This document shows positions 26,923 through 35,083 of a stretch of DNA of 64,000 bases, piece by piece. The DNA is from Bacillus sp. AFS037270 (GTDB lineage Bacteria; Bacillota; Bacilli; Bacillales_B; DSM-18226): the NCBI RefSeq assembly GCF_002585305.1, contig NZ_NUNF01000002.1, positions 23,523 through 87,522 on the forward strand, in the 5' to 3' direction. A program made the position numbers and the translations under genes. The notes beneath the pieces are model-generated. The model searched no databases. It was given only the letters and a program-made list of their open reading frames with translations, and was not told the origin of the DNA. Numbering within the stretch: the stretch's first letter is position 1; the number at the start of each line of letters is the position of its first letter.

Positions 26923-28122
26923 ATGACAGGTGCATATATTGAATGTTTCGAAGGGGTGGACAACGAAAGGTTATTAGGTGCTTGGTTCGATCTGGGATTA
27001 CCCGAAAATGAATGGCGTTCGTATATGGGTAAAATTGGTGTACATGAAAATAATCTTGCGGTTCAGCGAATGAAAGTGAAAGGAATTGCGGCAACGTCTG
27101 CCTGTATTTATCCATTTAAACTGCATGGTTCTATGAATCTATCCGATATGGAAAAAATAATCGATAACTGGGAGCTGCCACAAATAGTAAAAGAAAAAAG
27201 CAAACTGTTTTTTCAACACTGGGGTGCGGCCGAAGCAGTTGTGCGTGATACGAACCCTAGCCTCATACCTTTTGATCAAGAGAATTCTGCAGAAATACTC
27301 TGTTACACGGTTGGAAACATCTTGGCCTGGCATTTGATAGGAGAACCGGAATGTTATGTTTCCACCATTAATCTGGGAAGCGGGTGGAACCAATATGACG
27401 AGGGGTGGAAAGTATTTCCTGAACCAGCAACCGTTCAATTATTACTAGGATACCCTACCTTGACTTCCGGAGCGGCTGGAGGAATAACCAGCACCGCAGC
27501 TGCTGCTCTCATTCGAACCTTAGCTGTACCTGCTCCACAATCGGCATTTATTACGGAAAAAGTAGGATATGGAGCCGGACCAGAATATGCTTCCACGAAC
27601 ATTCTGCGGATTCAGCTTGGAGAGTGGTGCACCTCTTCTCAAACGGTGAAATCTTCCAATCCCCAAAAAAGAACGATTGTGATTGAAACCAACATTGACG
27701 ATATGAACCCTGAATTAGCAGGCTATCTCATCCAGCGCCTTTTATCCATTGGGGCAATGGATGCGTACATCATTCCAATCATCATGAAAAAGGGACGCCC
27801 TGGATTGCAGCTTCGGGTAGCCTGTAAGACTGAACGGCAAAAAGAAATCCAAGAGGAAATAGTACGTCAGACAACCACCATCGGGATGCGTCATTATACA
27901 GTCAGTGGTTGGGCCGTTCCCCATAAAATTGTCCAGGTAAAAACTTCTTTTGGTGAATTGCCGGTCAAGATTGCTTTCTTGGACGGAGAAATTGTAAATG
28001 TGGCTCCGGAATATGAAGCCTGTCGACAAGTAGCTGAATCCCTCGGAATTTCAGGAAAACGAGTCTATCAGACCGTTCTAGGCGAGGCTCTGGCACAATA
28101 TCCATTCACATCTAAACAATAA
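26923..28122 (+). CDS. Divergent LarC-like protein lacking the N-terminal LarC motifs
   Basis: A 399-aa homologue of LarC (old name DUF111). The C-terminal LarC2-type half is well kept: IVIETNIDDMNPELAGYLIQ, IIMKKGRPGLQLRVA, and an EYEACRQVAESLGI ending like LarC. The N-terminal half is recognisable but lacks the key LarC1 motifs: SGISGDM becomes EGVDNER, HFHEVGAMD is replaced by PFDQENSAE, TPTGA becomes TSTAA, and there is no His-rich loop. It is the only plus-strand gene of the cluster, with its own sigma-A-like promoter and a strong AAGGAGAGGG site. It may be a nickel-insertion helper, a regulator or a protein with a new nucleotide-dependent role; its function is unknown. Confidence 0.82.
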   Translation: MTGAYIECFEGVDNERLLGAWFDLGLPENEWRSYMGKIGVHENNLAVQRMKVKGIAATSACIYPFKLHGSMNLSDMEKIIDNWELPQIVKEKSKLFFQHWGAAEAVVRDTNPSLIPFDQENSAEILCYTVGNILAWHLIGEPECYVSTINLGSGWNQYDEGWKVFPEPATVQLLLGYPTLTSGAAGGITSTAAAALIRTLAVPAPQSAFITEKVGYGAGPEYASTNILRIQLGEWCTSSQTVKSSNPQKRTIVIETNIDDMNPELAGYLIQRLLSIGAMDAYIIPIIMKKGRPGLQLRVACKTERQKEIQEEIVRQTTTIGMRHYTVSGWAVPHKIVQVKTSFGELPVKIAFLDGEIVNVAPEYEACRQVAESLGISGKRVYQTVLGEALAQYPFTSKQ

Positions 28123-28135
28123 CCATACATAAGAA

Positions 28136-28174
28136 TAGGGGTTGACTAGCTTGTTTTAGCTGGTCAACCCCTAC
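28136..28174. terminator. Bidirectional terminator between convergent genes
   Basis: AGGGGTTGAC(t)AGC pairs with GCT(g)GTCAACCCCT around an 8-nt loop. It lies between the stop codons of the LarC paralogue and the NicO-type transporter and can serve both. Confidence 0.8.
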
Positions 28175-28225
28175 TTTATGAAATATAGCTTATCCTGTTA
28201 TCCCAATATGAGATCAGATGTCAAT

Positions 28226-28936
28226 TTACTGCATCCAAATTTTAAATAAGCCCTCTGTTACTCCTAAGTTATACATATAGTAAAGTCCAAATGCGGTACT
28301 GATTAGCCCGGTAATTCTTGTCAGTTTTAAATTTACACTTTCCTTTTTCGCACTAAGGACAAACGGAATGCCAATAATCGTTGTAAATCCAAGCATACCA
28401 ATGGTCGTTCCCAGGCCAAAGATAAGAATATATACGGCCCCTTCCCAAACACTTGTAACTGAACTCATGGTTAACAGCACCATTGCCGCACTTCCGCCAA
28501 GCCCATGCACTAAGCCAATCAGCAAAGACTTACGATAGGAAATCTTTTTATGCTCATGCAAGTGTGGAGCACCTTCAGCGCGATGATGAAAATGATCATG
28601 AACAACCTCATTATGCTGATGTTCATGATGATGGACTTTTTTAAAGGAAAGAATACTTGCTATGCCTAAATAAACTAGCATAATCCCAACTAAAAACTCA
28701 AAGGACATCGCCCACTCTTCCGGTATGTTCCCCTTCATAATAATCAAGATGATTCCAACTAAAAATAGTGTTGCAGTATGCCCGATTCCCCAAAAAACCC
28801 CTGCCAGAGAAGAGCGCCATAATTTTTTACTTTGACTAGCAATTGTAGAAACCGCAATGACATGATCAGGTTCAATTGCATGTTTGATCCCAAGAATAAA
28901 TCCTAAAAATAGTATAGATAGTAAGCTGCCTTCCAT
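28226..28936 (-). CDS. NicO/UreH-like nickel (cobalt) transporter
   Basis: A 236-aa membrane protein with about six predicted segments. Near the N-terminus it has the metal-transport motif KHAIEPDHVIAV (HAxxPDH). A cytosolic loop in the middle is rich in His (around HHHEHQH and HDHFHH), and a second motif GLVHGLGGSAAM follows. These features mark the UreH/NicO-type high-affinity Ni2+/Co2+ permeases. The true start is MEGSLLS, behind AGGAGTGGG; the longer frame has no good site. It follows UbiD by about 120 bp and is probably co-transcribed from the sigma-54 promoter at 30637-30654, so nickel supply is induced with the pathway. Confidence 0.87.
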   Translation of the reverse strand: MEGSLLSILFLGFILGIKHAIEPDHVIAVSTIASQSKKLWRSSLAGVFWGIGHTATLFLVGIILIIMKGNIPEEWAMSFEFLVGIMLVYLGIASILSFKKVHHHEHQHNEVVHDHFHHRAEGAPHLHEHKKISYRKSLLIGLVHGLGGSAAMVLLTMSSVTSVWEGAVYILIFGLGTTIGMLGFTTIIGIPFVLSAKKESVNLKLTRITGLISTAFGLYYMYNLGVTEGLFKIWMQ

Positions 28937-29057
28937 TTTTCCCACTCCTGTCTTAATAATATGTCTGGCCCGGCAGCAGTCTTCAATCATTTAAAGGGTG
29001 CTCTCTGCTGCGTAGTTGATTGCTAGTTAGAACATCACTAGTTTTCTATTCTTTTCA

Positions 29058-30440
29058 CTATTCTAGATGTTCAGCTTTAATAGAGGCCTTAAAATCAACA
29101 TAATCCTCTGTTTTCACTTCATTGTATCCCGGAATATATACCGGTAAATAACGCATCGGTTCACTATTCAACGGAACGGTACAATCCAATCCCATCTTTG
29201 ATCCTACACCATCCTCTGTAGAAGGGTCCAGTTTCGATCCCTGGGACTCGTGGATGAGTACCAAATCTTTTTGGGCTTGAAAGCGGGTGGCAATCACCCA
29301 CTCCACTTCCTCCATGTTAAAAATATCAATTTCTTCATCGACGACAACCACATGTTTAATGTCGAAACTATTCGCAAAGGCGGCGATAATAGCATTTTTC
29401 GCCTCTCCCTGGGTTCTTTTCTTAATCGACACTATTGCATGATAGCGGCAGGTTCCTCCTGGGCTCATATGGACGGCCTTAACGCCTGGAACCGTTTGAC
29501 GGATGCTTTGAAACAAGCTTGCCTCCCGAGGAATCCCACCCAATAAAAAGTGCTCGTAGCATGCAGGTACAATCGTATAGAAGATCGGGTTATTTCGGTG
29601 CGTGACCGCACTAATTTGAACAACTTCCTTATTACTGCGTGGTCCATAATATTTGGGGAATTCTCCAAAAGGTCCTTCCGGCTCGCGAACATGGGGCAAA
29701 ATCCTGCCCTCTAGGACAATTTCAGCAGATGCAGGTACATCAATATCAACCGTCTCGCAGCGAACCACTTCCAATGGTTCTCCGCGCAGGCTGCCGGCAA
29801 TCTCTAATTCATCCACACCATATGGCGTGCTTGCTTGCGAAGCTAGTAATGTAACCGGGTCTACTCCGATAGCAATGGCACATTCCAATGCCCTTCCCGC
29901 CTCCTCTGCCTCTTTAAACAGATGAAACGTGTGGCGTGGAAGGAGTAAGACGCCAAGCTTGTCCTTTCCTGAAACCTGTAGACGATGAATGGCGACGTTC
30001 TGCTTGCGGGTTTCAGGATCCCGAACAATAAACAGTCCAGCTGTAATATAGTTGCCTGAATCTTTCTCGTGATGAACGGGAATCGGAAGCAGCTTCATTA
30101 AGTCGATATCTCCGAGAATGATATTTTCTTTAACCGGAGCCTCCGCATCATTCACCAATCGACAGGGTGTCGGCGAAGCCACCGCTTCATTAAACTTATG
30201 GATAATTCCGTATTGATCAGTTTCGAGTGCTTCAGCAAAATCTTCCCGGCTGGAACAAATGCCAGAAACAACTGGTATCGAATAATCTTCTACATTTGTA
30301 AAATAAGTGGCCTTTTTTCCATCCAATTTTTTGCTTACTGCGGCAATCTCATACTGTAAACTGACGTTTCGATTAATAACAGCCAAACGGCCTTCGGTCT
30401 GAAGGTGCTTCAACCATGTCCTGAATGTTTTAGCTCGCAT
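29058..30440 (-). CDS. UbiD-family prenylated-FMN-dependent decarboxylase
   Basis: Reversible non-oxidative decarboxylase of (hetero)aromatic or alpha,beta-unsaturated carboxylic acids that uses prenylated FMN made by UbiX (gene at 36581-37156). The 460-aa length is typical. The prFMN/metal site regions are visible: VAIHRLQVSGKDKLGV with the catalytic Arg, and REPEGPFGEFPKYYG with the two Glu residues of the E-R-E triad. It starts at ATG behind AGGGGG and is the first gene after a sigma-54 promoter. The substrate cannot be inferred from the family alone; the pathway context suggests an organic acid processed by the NPN enzyme and two dehydrogenases. Confidence 0.9.
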   Translation of the reverse strand: MRAKTFRTWLKHLQTEGRLAVINRNVSLQYEIAAVSKKLDGKKATYFTNVEDYSIPVVSGICSSREDFAEALETDQYGIIHKFNEAVASPTPCRLVNDAEAPVKENIILGDIDLMKLLPIPVHHEKDSGNYITAGLFIVRDPETRKQNVAIHRLQVSGKDKLGVLLLPRHTFHLFKEAEEAGRALECAIAIGVDPVTLLASQASTPYGVDELEIAGSLRGEPLEVVRCETVDIDVPASAEIVLEGRILPHVREPEGPFGEFPKYYGPRSNKEVVQISAVTHRNNPIFYTIVPACYEHFLLGGIPREASLFQSIRQTVPGVKAVHMSPGGTCRYHAIVSIKKRTQGEAKNAIIAAFANSFDIKHVVVVDEEIDIFNMEEVEWVIATRFQAQKDLVLIHESQGSKLDPSTEDGVGSKMGLDCTVPLNSEPMRYLPVYIPGYNEVKTEDYVDFKASIKAEHLE

Positions 30441-30636
30441 ACTAGCATTTCCCCCTATTATATAAAATCAATGTTAGGTAACTCTATTTATTTTTTATAA
30501 AAAATGTTTAGATGTTCAAAATTACTTCTAACATATTTTTACAGCCATTACATTTGTAATTGATAGTAACAGCCTATAAATTAATAAGCGCATTCTTCCG
30601 CTCCTCTGAGCTTAATTTCACAAGTCAATTAATCTA

Positions 30637-30654
30637 ATGCAAGTATTGTGCCAA
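30637..30654 (-). promoter_or_regulatory. Sigma-54 promoter of the ubiD-nicO operon
   Basis: The minus strand reads TTGGCACAATACTTGCAT, a perfect TGGCAC-N5-TTGC match. Seventeen consecutive bases are identical to the promoter at 40868-40885. The expected start is near 30627, giving a leader of about 190 nt before UbiD. Confidence 0.92.
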
Positions 30655-30679
30655 TTGCTATATGATTACAGACGACGAT

Positions 30680-30705
30680 AAACTGGTCACTTTAATTACC
30701 AGTTT
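30680..30705. repeat. Inverted repeat between UAS and promoter
   Basis: AAACTGGT-N10-ACCAGTTT is a perfect 8-bp inverted repeat without a U-run. It may be a weak hairpin after the permease gene or a protein-binding site between enhancer and promoter; its role is unclear. Confidence 0.4.
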
Positions 30706-30718
30706 TGGTGCCTATCAC

Positions 30719-30760
30719 TTCCAAAATGGAAACTATTCTGTCCCAAAAAGTTTCCACATC
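30719..30760. promoter_or_regulatory. Putative enhancer (UAS), copy 2, overlapping the permease 3' end
   Basis: A 42-bp block aligns without gaps to 40948-40989 (32 of 42 bases identical by my count). It contains TTCCAAAATGGAA and TGGAAACT/AGTTTCCA (30727-30734 and 30749-30756). It starts 65 bp upstream of the sigma-54 element and covers the last codons and stop codon of the lactate-permease-like gene. Confidence 0.7.
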
Positions 30761-32298
30761 ACAATCACCACGATGGATAGACAGGGAACCAACAAACTAA
30801 ATACGATCAGTTTTCTGAGCAGCTTCGCCTCGGAACTGGAATCCATACCGGACGATTTAACAGCAACTTCGAGCGCTTGAGGAGCTATCATTTTCCCGCC
30901 GACCGCCGCAACTGCAAAGCAAGCCGCAATTCCAACAGCGGGCAGACCGGTAATTTGGGCCGCATAAGCCTGCATACCGCCAAACAGGGCAATTGAAGCT
31001 GCATTACTGCCCGTTAAAAAGGTTCCAAGCCAGCCCATTAGTGGAGCCACCACCATATATCCAGCGGCTAAATGTCCAAATGGATAGTCAAGCGTACCAG
31101 CAATACCACTATAAACCATTAAAAACCCAACAGATGAGATCATCGATAAATTAAATGCCACCATTCCAACAGAACTTAAAGAAGAGAACAGCATCCTAAT
31201 CCAGTTTAGCAAGCCCATACCAGATGTTAACGCAGTAAACAACGAAGCTAAAATGATGGCTGTTCCCGGTGAGGCAAGAAAATTATTTTTCCAGGATACA
31301 GATATCACATCATGTCCAAATGGAGCTTCTGTCATAATCTGTCGATCCAGAAACGGCATGGGCCATGCTTTCCCTACCACTTCCAATATTGATTGGAGGG
31401 ATGGGATATTCCAGATGGAAACAAACACGGTTAAGAGGACAAACGGCCACCAGCTTTTCAACCACTTTTTCGGTGACAATTTTTCAATAAAAATCCCTTT
31501 CTGTTTGCCTAACAGGAAAATGACAACAATATAGACAGCTGCACCGACAATCGCTCCTAAATAGGGAGAGACAAAAAGGACACTTAAGAGAGTAGCGGCG
31601 GCATAACTGCAGCCTCCAATGAAGATCTGTTTAAAGAATTTCCTTGTTGATTGAAAGCCGCAGGTGGCTAAACAGGTAATAAGTGGCGCCGCCAGTGCAG
31701 GAATGATATCGAAAAAAGCAACCTGTCGGATTGTTTCCTCCAAAGGCTGCTCAGTCACCTTGGAAAGGAGAATCACTGGAACTCCAACCGCACCAAATAC
31801 AGCCGGTATCGCACTGGAAGAAAGCGTGGCGAGCGCACTTTTTCTTGGTTCAACGCCTAATTGCACCAGAAGCGCAGTAACAATCGCGACTGGCGCCAAG
31901 AATCCAGCTGTGCTATCAATAAAAGCAGTCAACCCAAATCCGACGAGAAGCACTTTCCATTCTATTCCCTCTTCTGCCGTCTTAAGCGTATTTTTAATGC
32001 GATTAATATACCCGCATTTGTCGGCCACCCGAAACAAAAAGATTGAACTCCAAATCATATAAAAGAGTGGAAAAAGTGCAAAAAGAATCCCATAAAACAC
32101 GGTACTTGTAATCATCGATACTGGCATTTTCCAAACTGTCCCTGCTAATCCGGCGGTCAGAAGCAAAACCAATCCATAGGTAAGGGCTGGTTTTAACCAT
32201 CCCATGACAAGCAGGAGGCAAAGGATAAATAAGGGTAAGATACCCAAGAGTACCGACCAGCCGATTGGGGCGATGGGAGTATAGGTTTGTACGAACAT
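30733..32298 (-). CDS. Lactate permease-family (LctP/LldP) transporter
   Basis: A 521-aa polytopic membrane protein of the L-lactate permease family, which moves 2-hydroxycarboxylates such as lactate or glycolate. Family-typical stretches include GFGLTAFIDSTAGFLAPVAIV, LSSSAIPAVFGAVGVPVILL and LTGSNAASIALFGGMQ. It starts at ATG with GAGGTG 8 nt upstream. It follows the Na+/solute symporter gene after a terminator-like hairpin, so it is expressed by read-through or from its own weak promoter. The substrate is probably a 2-hydroxy acid, which fits the NPN racemase-type cofactor genes around it. Confidence 0.85.
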   Translation of the reverse strand: MFVQTYTPIAPIGWSVLLGILPLFILCLLLVMGWLKPALTYGLVLLLTAGLAGTVWKMPVSMITSTVFYGILFALFPLFYMIWSSIFLFRVADKCGYINRIKNTLKTAEEGIEWKVLLVGFGLTAFIDSTAGFLAPVAIVTALLVQLGVEPRKSALATLSSSAIPAVFGAVGVPVILLSKVTEQPLEETIRQVAFFDIIPALAAPLITCLATCGFQSTRKFFKQIFIGGCSYAAATLLSVLFVSPYLGAIVGAAVYIVVIFLLGKQKGIFIEKLSPKKWLKSWWPFVLLTVFVSIWNIPSLQSILEVVGKAWPMPFLDRQIMTEAPFGHDVISVSWKNNFLASPGTAIILASLFTALTSGMGLLNWIRMLFSSLSSVGMVAFNLSMISSVGFLMVYSGIAGTLDYPFGHLAAGYMVVAPLMGWLGTFLTGSNAASIALFGGMQAYAAQITGLPAVGIAACFAVAAVGGKMIAPQALEVAVKSSGMDSSSEAKLLRKLIVFSLLVPCLSIVVIVMWKLFGTE

Positions 32299-32357
32299 GG
32301 TTGATACACCTCAACTCACAATTAAAATCTAATTTGATAGAATTTGATAAATATAGG

Positions 32358-32395
32358 AAAAAGCAATACCAACAAACTTGTTGATATTGCCTTTT
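32358..32395 (-). terminator. Terminator-like hairpin between the symporter and permease genes
   Basis: Arms of about 17 nt with one G-U pair (AAAAGGCAATATCAACAA and TTGTTGGTATTGCTTTTT on the minus strand) are followed by T-rich sequence, about 50 bp after the symporter stop codon. It may attenuate transcription into the permease gene. Confidence 0.7.
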
Positions 32396-32445
32396 AATAA
32401 GATTTACATATTGAAGATCCCATTTGGTTCTAGTACAAGAATCTC

Positions 32446-33849
32446 TTAAAAATTTTCCTTCTTTTCCCACAAGATGATCTCCTGGTTTGGCTGCTTAAAA
32501 ATGTGATCAATTAACATGACAACCAATGGCGTAAGGCCGGCAATATAAATATTATCGATTCCCAACGGGTTCCCTGCCAAATACCAAGCAGTGGTTATGA
32601 TTACGGCAAGAATCATTCCCCAGGTTGCCCCGCGGCCGCTGCTGAATTTCGGGAAATAGAACATCAGCACAACGATTACCGCGATCGTTGTCCGCAATGC
32701 TCTAGCAAAAAAGATTGTCGTTAAAATTTGCGGAGCAAATATTGCAAAAGGGATCGGAAGCAGCCCCATCACGACAGTCGCAATTCGGGAGAACCGCAGC
32801 TTTTGCTTTTCGGTTGCACTTTTGTTGAAAAAGGGAATATAAAAATCCTTTAGTATCAAAGCCGCAGAACCAATTGTACTTGCAGCAACAGTACCAAAGA
32901 CCGCAGCAATCAAACCGGCAACGACCAATCCACCCAGAACAGGGTTCATCAAAGTAGTCATGATCGGCAAAGCCTGAGCTGAAGGAATAGTTGGAAATAG
33001 GCTTTTTGCAGCCATCCCAATTACCGCCGCAATAATCCCAACAGGAATAACCAATAATCCTGAATAAATACTTGCTTTTTTTGCCTGTGCTTGGTCACTA
33101 GTGGAACATACCGCTTGGATTATATATTGAGTTGAAAAAATAGACCCAATATTGGCAATGGTCCACGCAATAATCATAGGCCAGCCTATTCCAGTCCAGC
33201 TAAACATTTGGGGTTTAAGGTCTAAAGATACTCCAGCAAATCCTCCCGCTGCCGCCAATCCAAATGATAAGGCAAGGATTAATCCTAAATACTTGAATGC
33301 CACATGGATCAAATTTGTATAAGCTACGGCAAACATTCCGCCTGCAGTAACATACACCACAGTGATCAATCCTACTAAAATAGCTGCCAATGAATGTGGT
33401 ATTTTAAGAATCGCAGATAATGTTGCCGCACCACCTGCATACATGGAGACGTTTACTACACATAATGCATAAATCATAATAAGCGAAGTAATAACCATTG
33501 CGCTTTTTCCATAGGATTTGGAAATGGCACCGGAAATGGTGTACTCCCCTCGTTCATGAAACTTTTTGGCAAGAGTATAAGCAAATAGTATAAACGCAAG
33601 CGCTAGAGTAATTAGATTCCAAGAGGCGGAAATCCCCTTGTCGAAAGCGGTTTGTGCCGTCCCTAGAGTTGAACCGGTACCGATAAACTCGGACATCATT
33701 AAAAGACCAATGATTAAGGGGCCAAACTCTTTTCCACCTGTCATATACTTATCAGAACTCTTTGAAAACTTCTTGGTGTAGAGACCTATGCCTGTTGTAA
33801 TTAGTACATAAAGTAAAGCAATGCCCAAAATAATCGTACTTGCAGCCAC
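32446..33849 (-). CDS. Sodium:solute symporter family transporter
   Basis: SSS-family Na+-coupled carrier, 467 aa with about 12-13 membrane segments. Family features are DKYMTGGKEFGPLIIGLLMMSEFIG near the N-terminus and VTAGGMFAVAYTNLIHVAFK in the middle. It starts at a GTG with AGGG 7 nt upstream, 26 bp after the alcohol dehydrogenase gene, so it is the last gene of the ubiX-ALDH-ADH run before the hairpin. The substrate is unknown; a carboxylate is likely from the context. Confidence 0.82.
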   Translation of the reverse strand: MAASTIILGIALLYVLITTGIGLYTKKFSKSSDKYMTGGKEFGPLIIGLLMMSEFIGTGSTLGTAQTAFDKGISASWNLITLALAFILFAYTLAKKFHERGEYTISGAISKSYGKSAMVITSLIMIYALCVVNVSMYAGGAATLSAILKIPHSLAAILVGLITVVYVTAGGMFAVAYTNLIHVAFKYLGLILALSFGLAAAGGFAGVSLDLKPQMFSWTGIGWPMIIAWTIANIGSIFSTQYIIQAVCSTSDQAQAKKASIYSGLLVIPVGIIAAVIGMAAKSLFPTIPSAQALPIMTTLMNPVLGGLVVAGLIAAVFGTVAASTIGSAALILKDFYIPFFNKSATEKQKLRFSRIATVVMGLLPIPFAIFAPQILTTIFFARALRTTIAVIVVLMFYFPKFSSGRGATWGMILAVIITTAWYLAGNPLGIDNIYIAGLTPLVVMLIDHIFKQPNQEIILWEKKENF

Positions 33850-33874
33850 TGTCGATCCCTCTTCCCATATATAA

Positions 33875-35053
33875 TCACAATATAGCTTTTAATAAGGCTA
33901 AAACTTCATCGTCAGAAGGCTGACGCGGATTCATTTTCATCATCCCGCTCTTGAATGAATCCTTCGCAATATCAGCAAGCTTCTCCTCCGTTACCCCCAC
34001 ATCTCTTAGTCTTGTTGGAAGCCCAATTGACTCAACAAGTCTTGCAACAGCACCACCTGCTTGAGACGCTAACGCCTCCTGGTTCTCACCCTTCACTCCC
34101 ATCTGTTCAGCAATTCTTGCTGCTTTTTCCGGAAGAGCAGCCGCATTGAATTCAATTACACTTGGAAGTAATAGTCCAATTGCAACCCCATGTGGAACAT
34201 GACAGTGACCGGACAGGGCGCTGCCAATCGCATGGGCTAACCCTAAAAATCCGTTATTAAAAGCCATCCCTGCTAATAAGCTGCCATGTGATAGGCCAAC
34301 GCGTGCTTCCACTTCATGCCCTCGTTCGACCGCACTGCGAAGATGTCCATTCACCATATGGATAGCCTCCATCGCAAGTGCATCCGATACAGGGCTGGAT
34401 AGAATTGAAAAGTATGTTTCAATTCCGTGAGCCAAAGCATCAATTCCTGATGCAGCGGTCATTTTTACTGGTAAACTCATTGTCAAGGCAGGGTCGACAA
34501 TCGCAATAGTTGGCGCCATATATGGACTGGTCACCGTTACCTTCACATTATTTTGCCAATCCGAATAAACGCCGAACATGGTTACCTCACTCCCGGTACC
34601 AGATGTGGTTGGGATGGCGATAAGCGGAAGTGTTGGCGCAACAGGGACCCGATTTACCCCGGCATAATCACCGATGCTGCCCCCATTTGCGGAAACTACC
34701 CGGATCCCCTTCGCGGTATCAATCGGACTTCCGCCGCCGACTGCGACAATACAGTCATACACCTTTTGCCGAAAAATTTCATAACCATTGTTGATGGTCT
34801 CAAGACTCGGGTCGGGTTCTACCCCTGTAAAGATATCGAATAAAATCTCTGATTTTTCCAAAGATCCAGTTAATCCTGCAAGCAATCCAGCTGATTCGAC
34901 CCCTTTATCCGTTACTAAAAACACCTGTTTAACTCCAAGCTTTTGAAGCCGTTGTCCCAGCTCAACAGCCTTTCCATACCCGAATTCAATTAGAGTAGGA
35001 AGATTAAACGAGAATTTAAAATCGGTTGCCTTTACTAAATGTCCTGTTGTCAC
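33875..35053 (-). CDS. Iron-containing (type III) alcohol dehydrogenase
   Basis: NAD(P)-dependent dehydrogenase of the Fe-ADH family, 392 aa. The nucleotide-binding GGGSPIDTAKG and metal-ligand motifs DALAHGIE, GLAHAIGSALSGHCHVPHG are all present, so it looks active. It starts at a GTG behind AGGAGGGG. Together with the adjacent aldehyde dehydrogenase it would oxidise an alcohol or hydroxy acid through an aldehyde or keto form, or run in reverse. It is transcribed with ubiX, ALDH and the symporter. Confidence 0.9.
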   Translation of the reverse strand: MTTGHLVKATDFKFSFNLPTLIEFGYGKAVELGQRLQKLGVKQVFLVTDKGVESAGLLAGLTGSLEKSEILFDIFTGVEPDPSLETINNGYEIFRQKVYDCIVAVGGGSPIDTAKGIRVVSANGGSIGDYAGVNRVPVAPTLPLIAIPTTSGTGSEVTMFGVYSDWQNNVKVTVTSPYMAPTIAIVDPALTMSLPVKMTAASGIDALAHGIETYFSILSSPVSDALAMEAIHMVNGHLRSAVERGHEVEARVGLSHGSLLAGMAFNNGFLGLAHAIGSALSGHCHVPHGVAIGLLLPSVIEFNAAALPEKAARIAEQMGVKGENQEALASQAGGAVARLVESIGLPTRLRDVGVTEEKLADIAKDSFKSGMMKMNPRQPSDDEVLALLKAIL

Positions 35054-35083
35054 GGTATCCCCTCCTTTTTATTCCTGTTTTGA

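Noticed and set aside
30680..30705. Rho-independent terminator of the lactate-permease-like gene
   Set aside because: The 8-bp stem is not GC-rich and has no following U-run on either strand; listed only as an inverted repeat.
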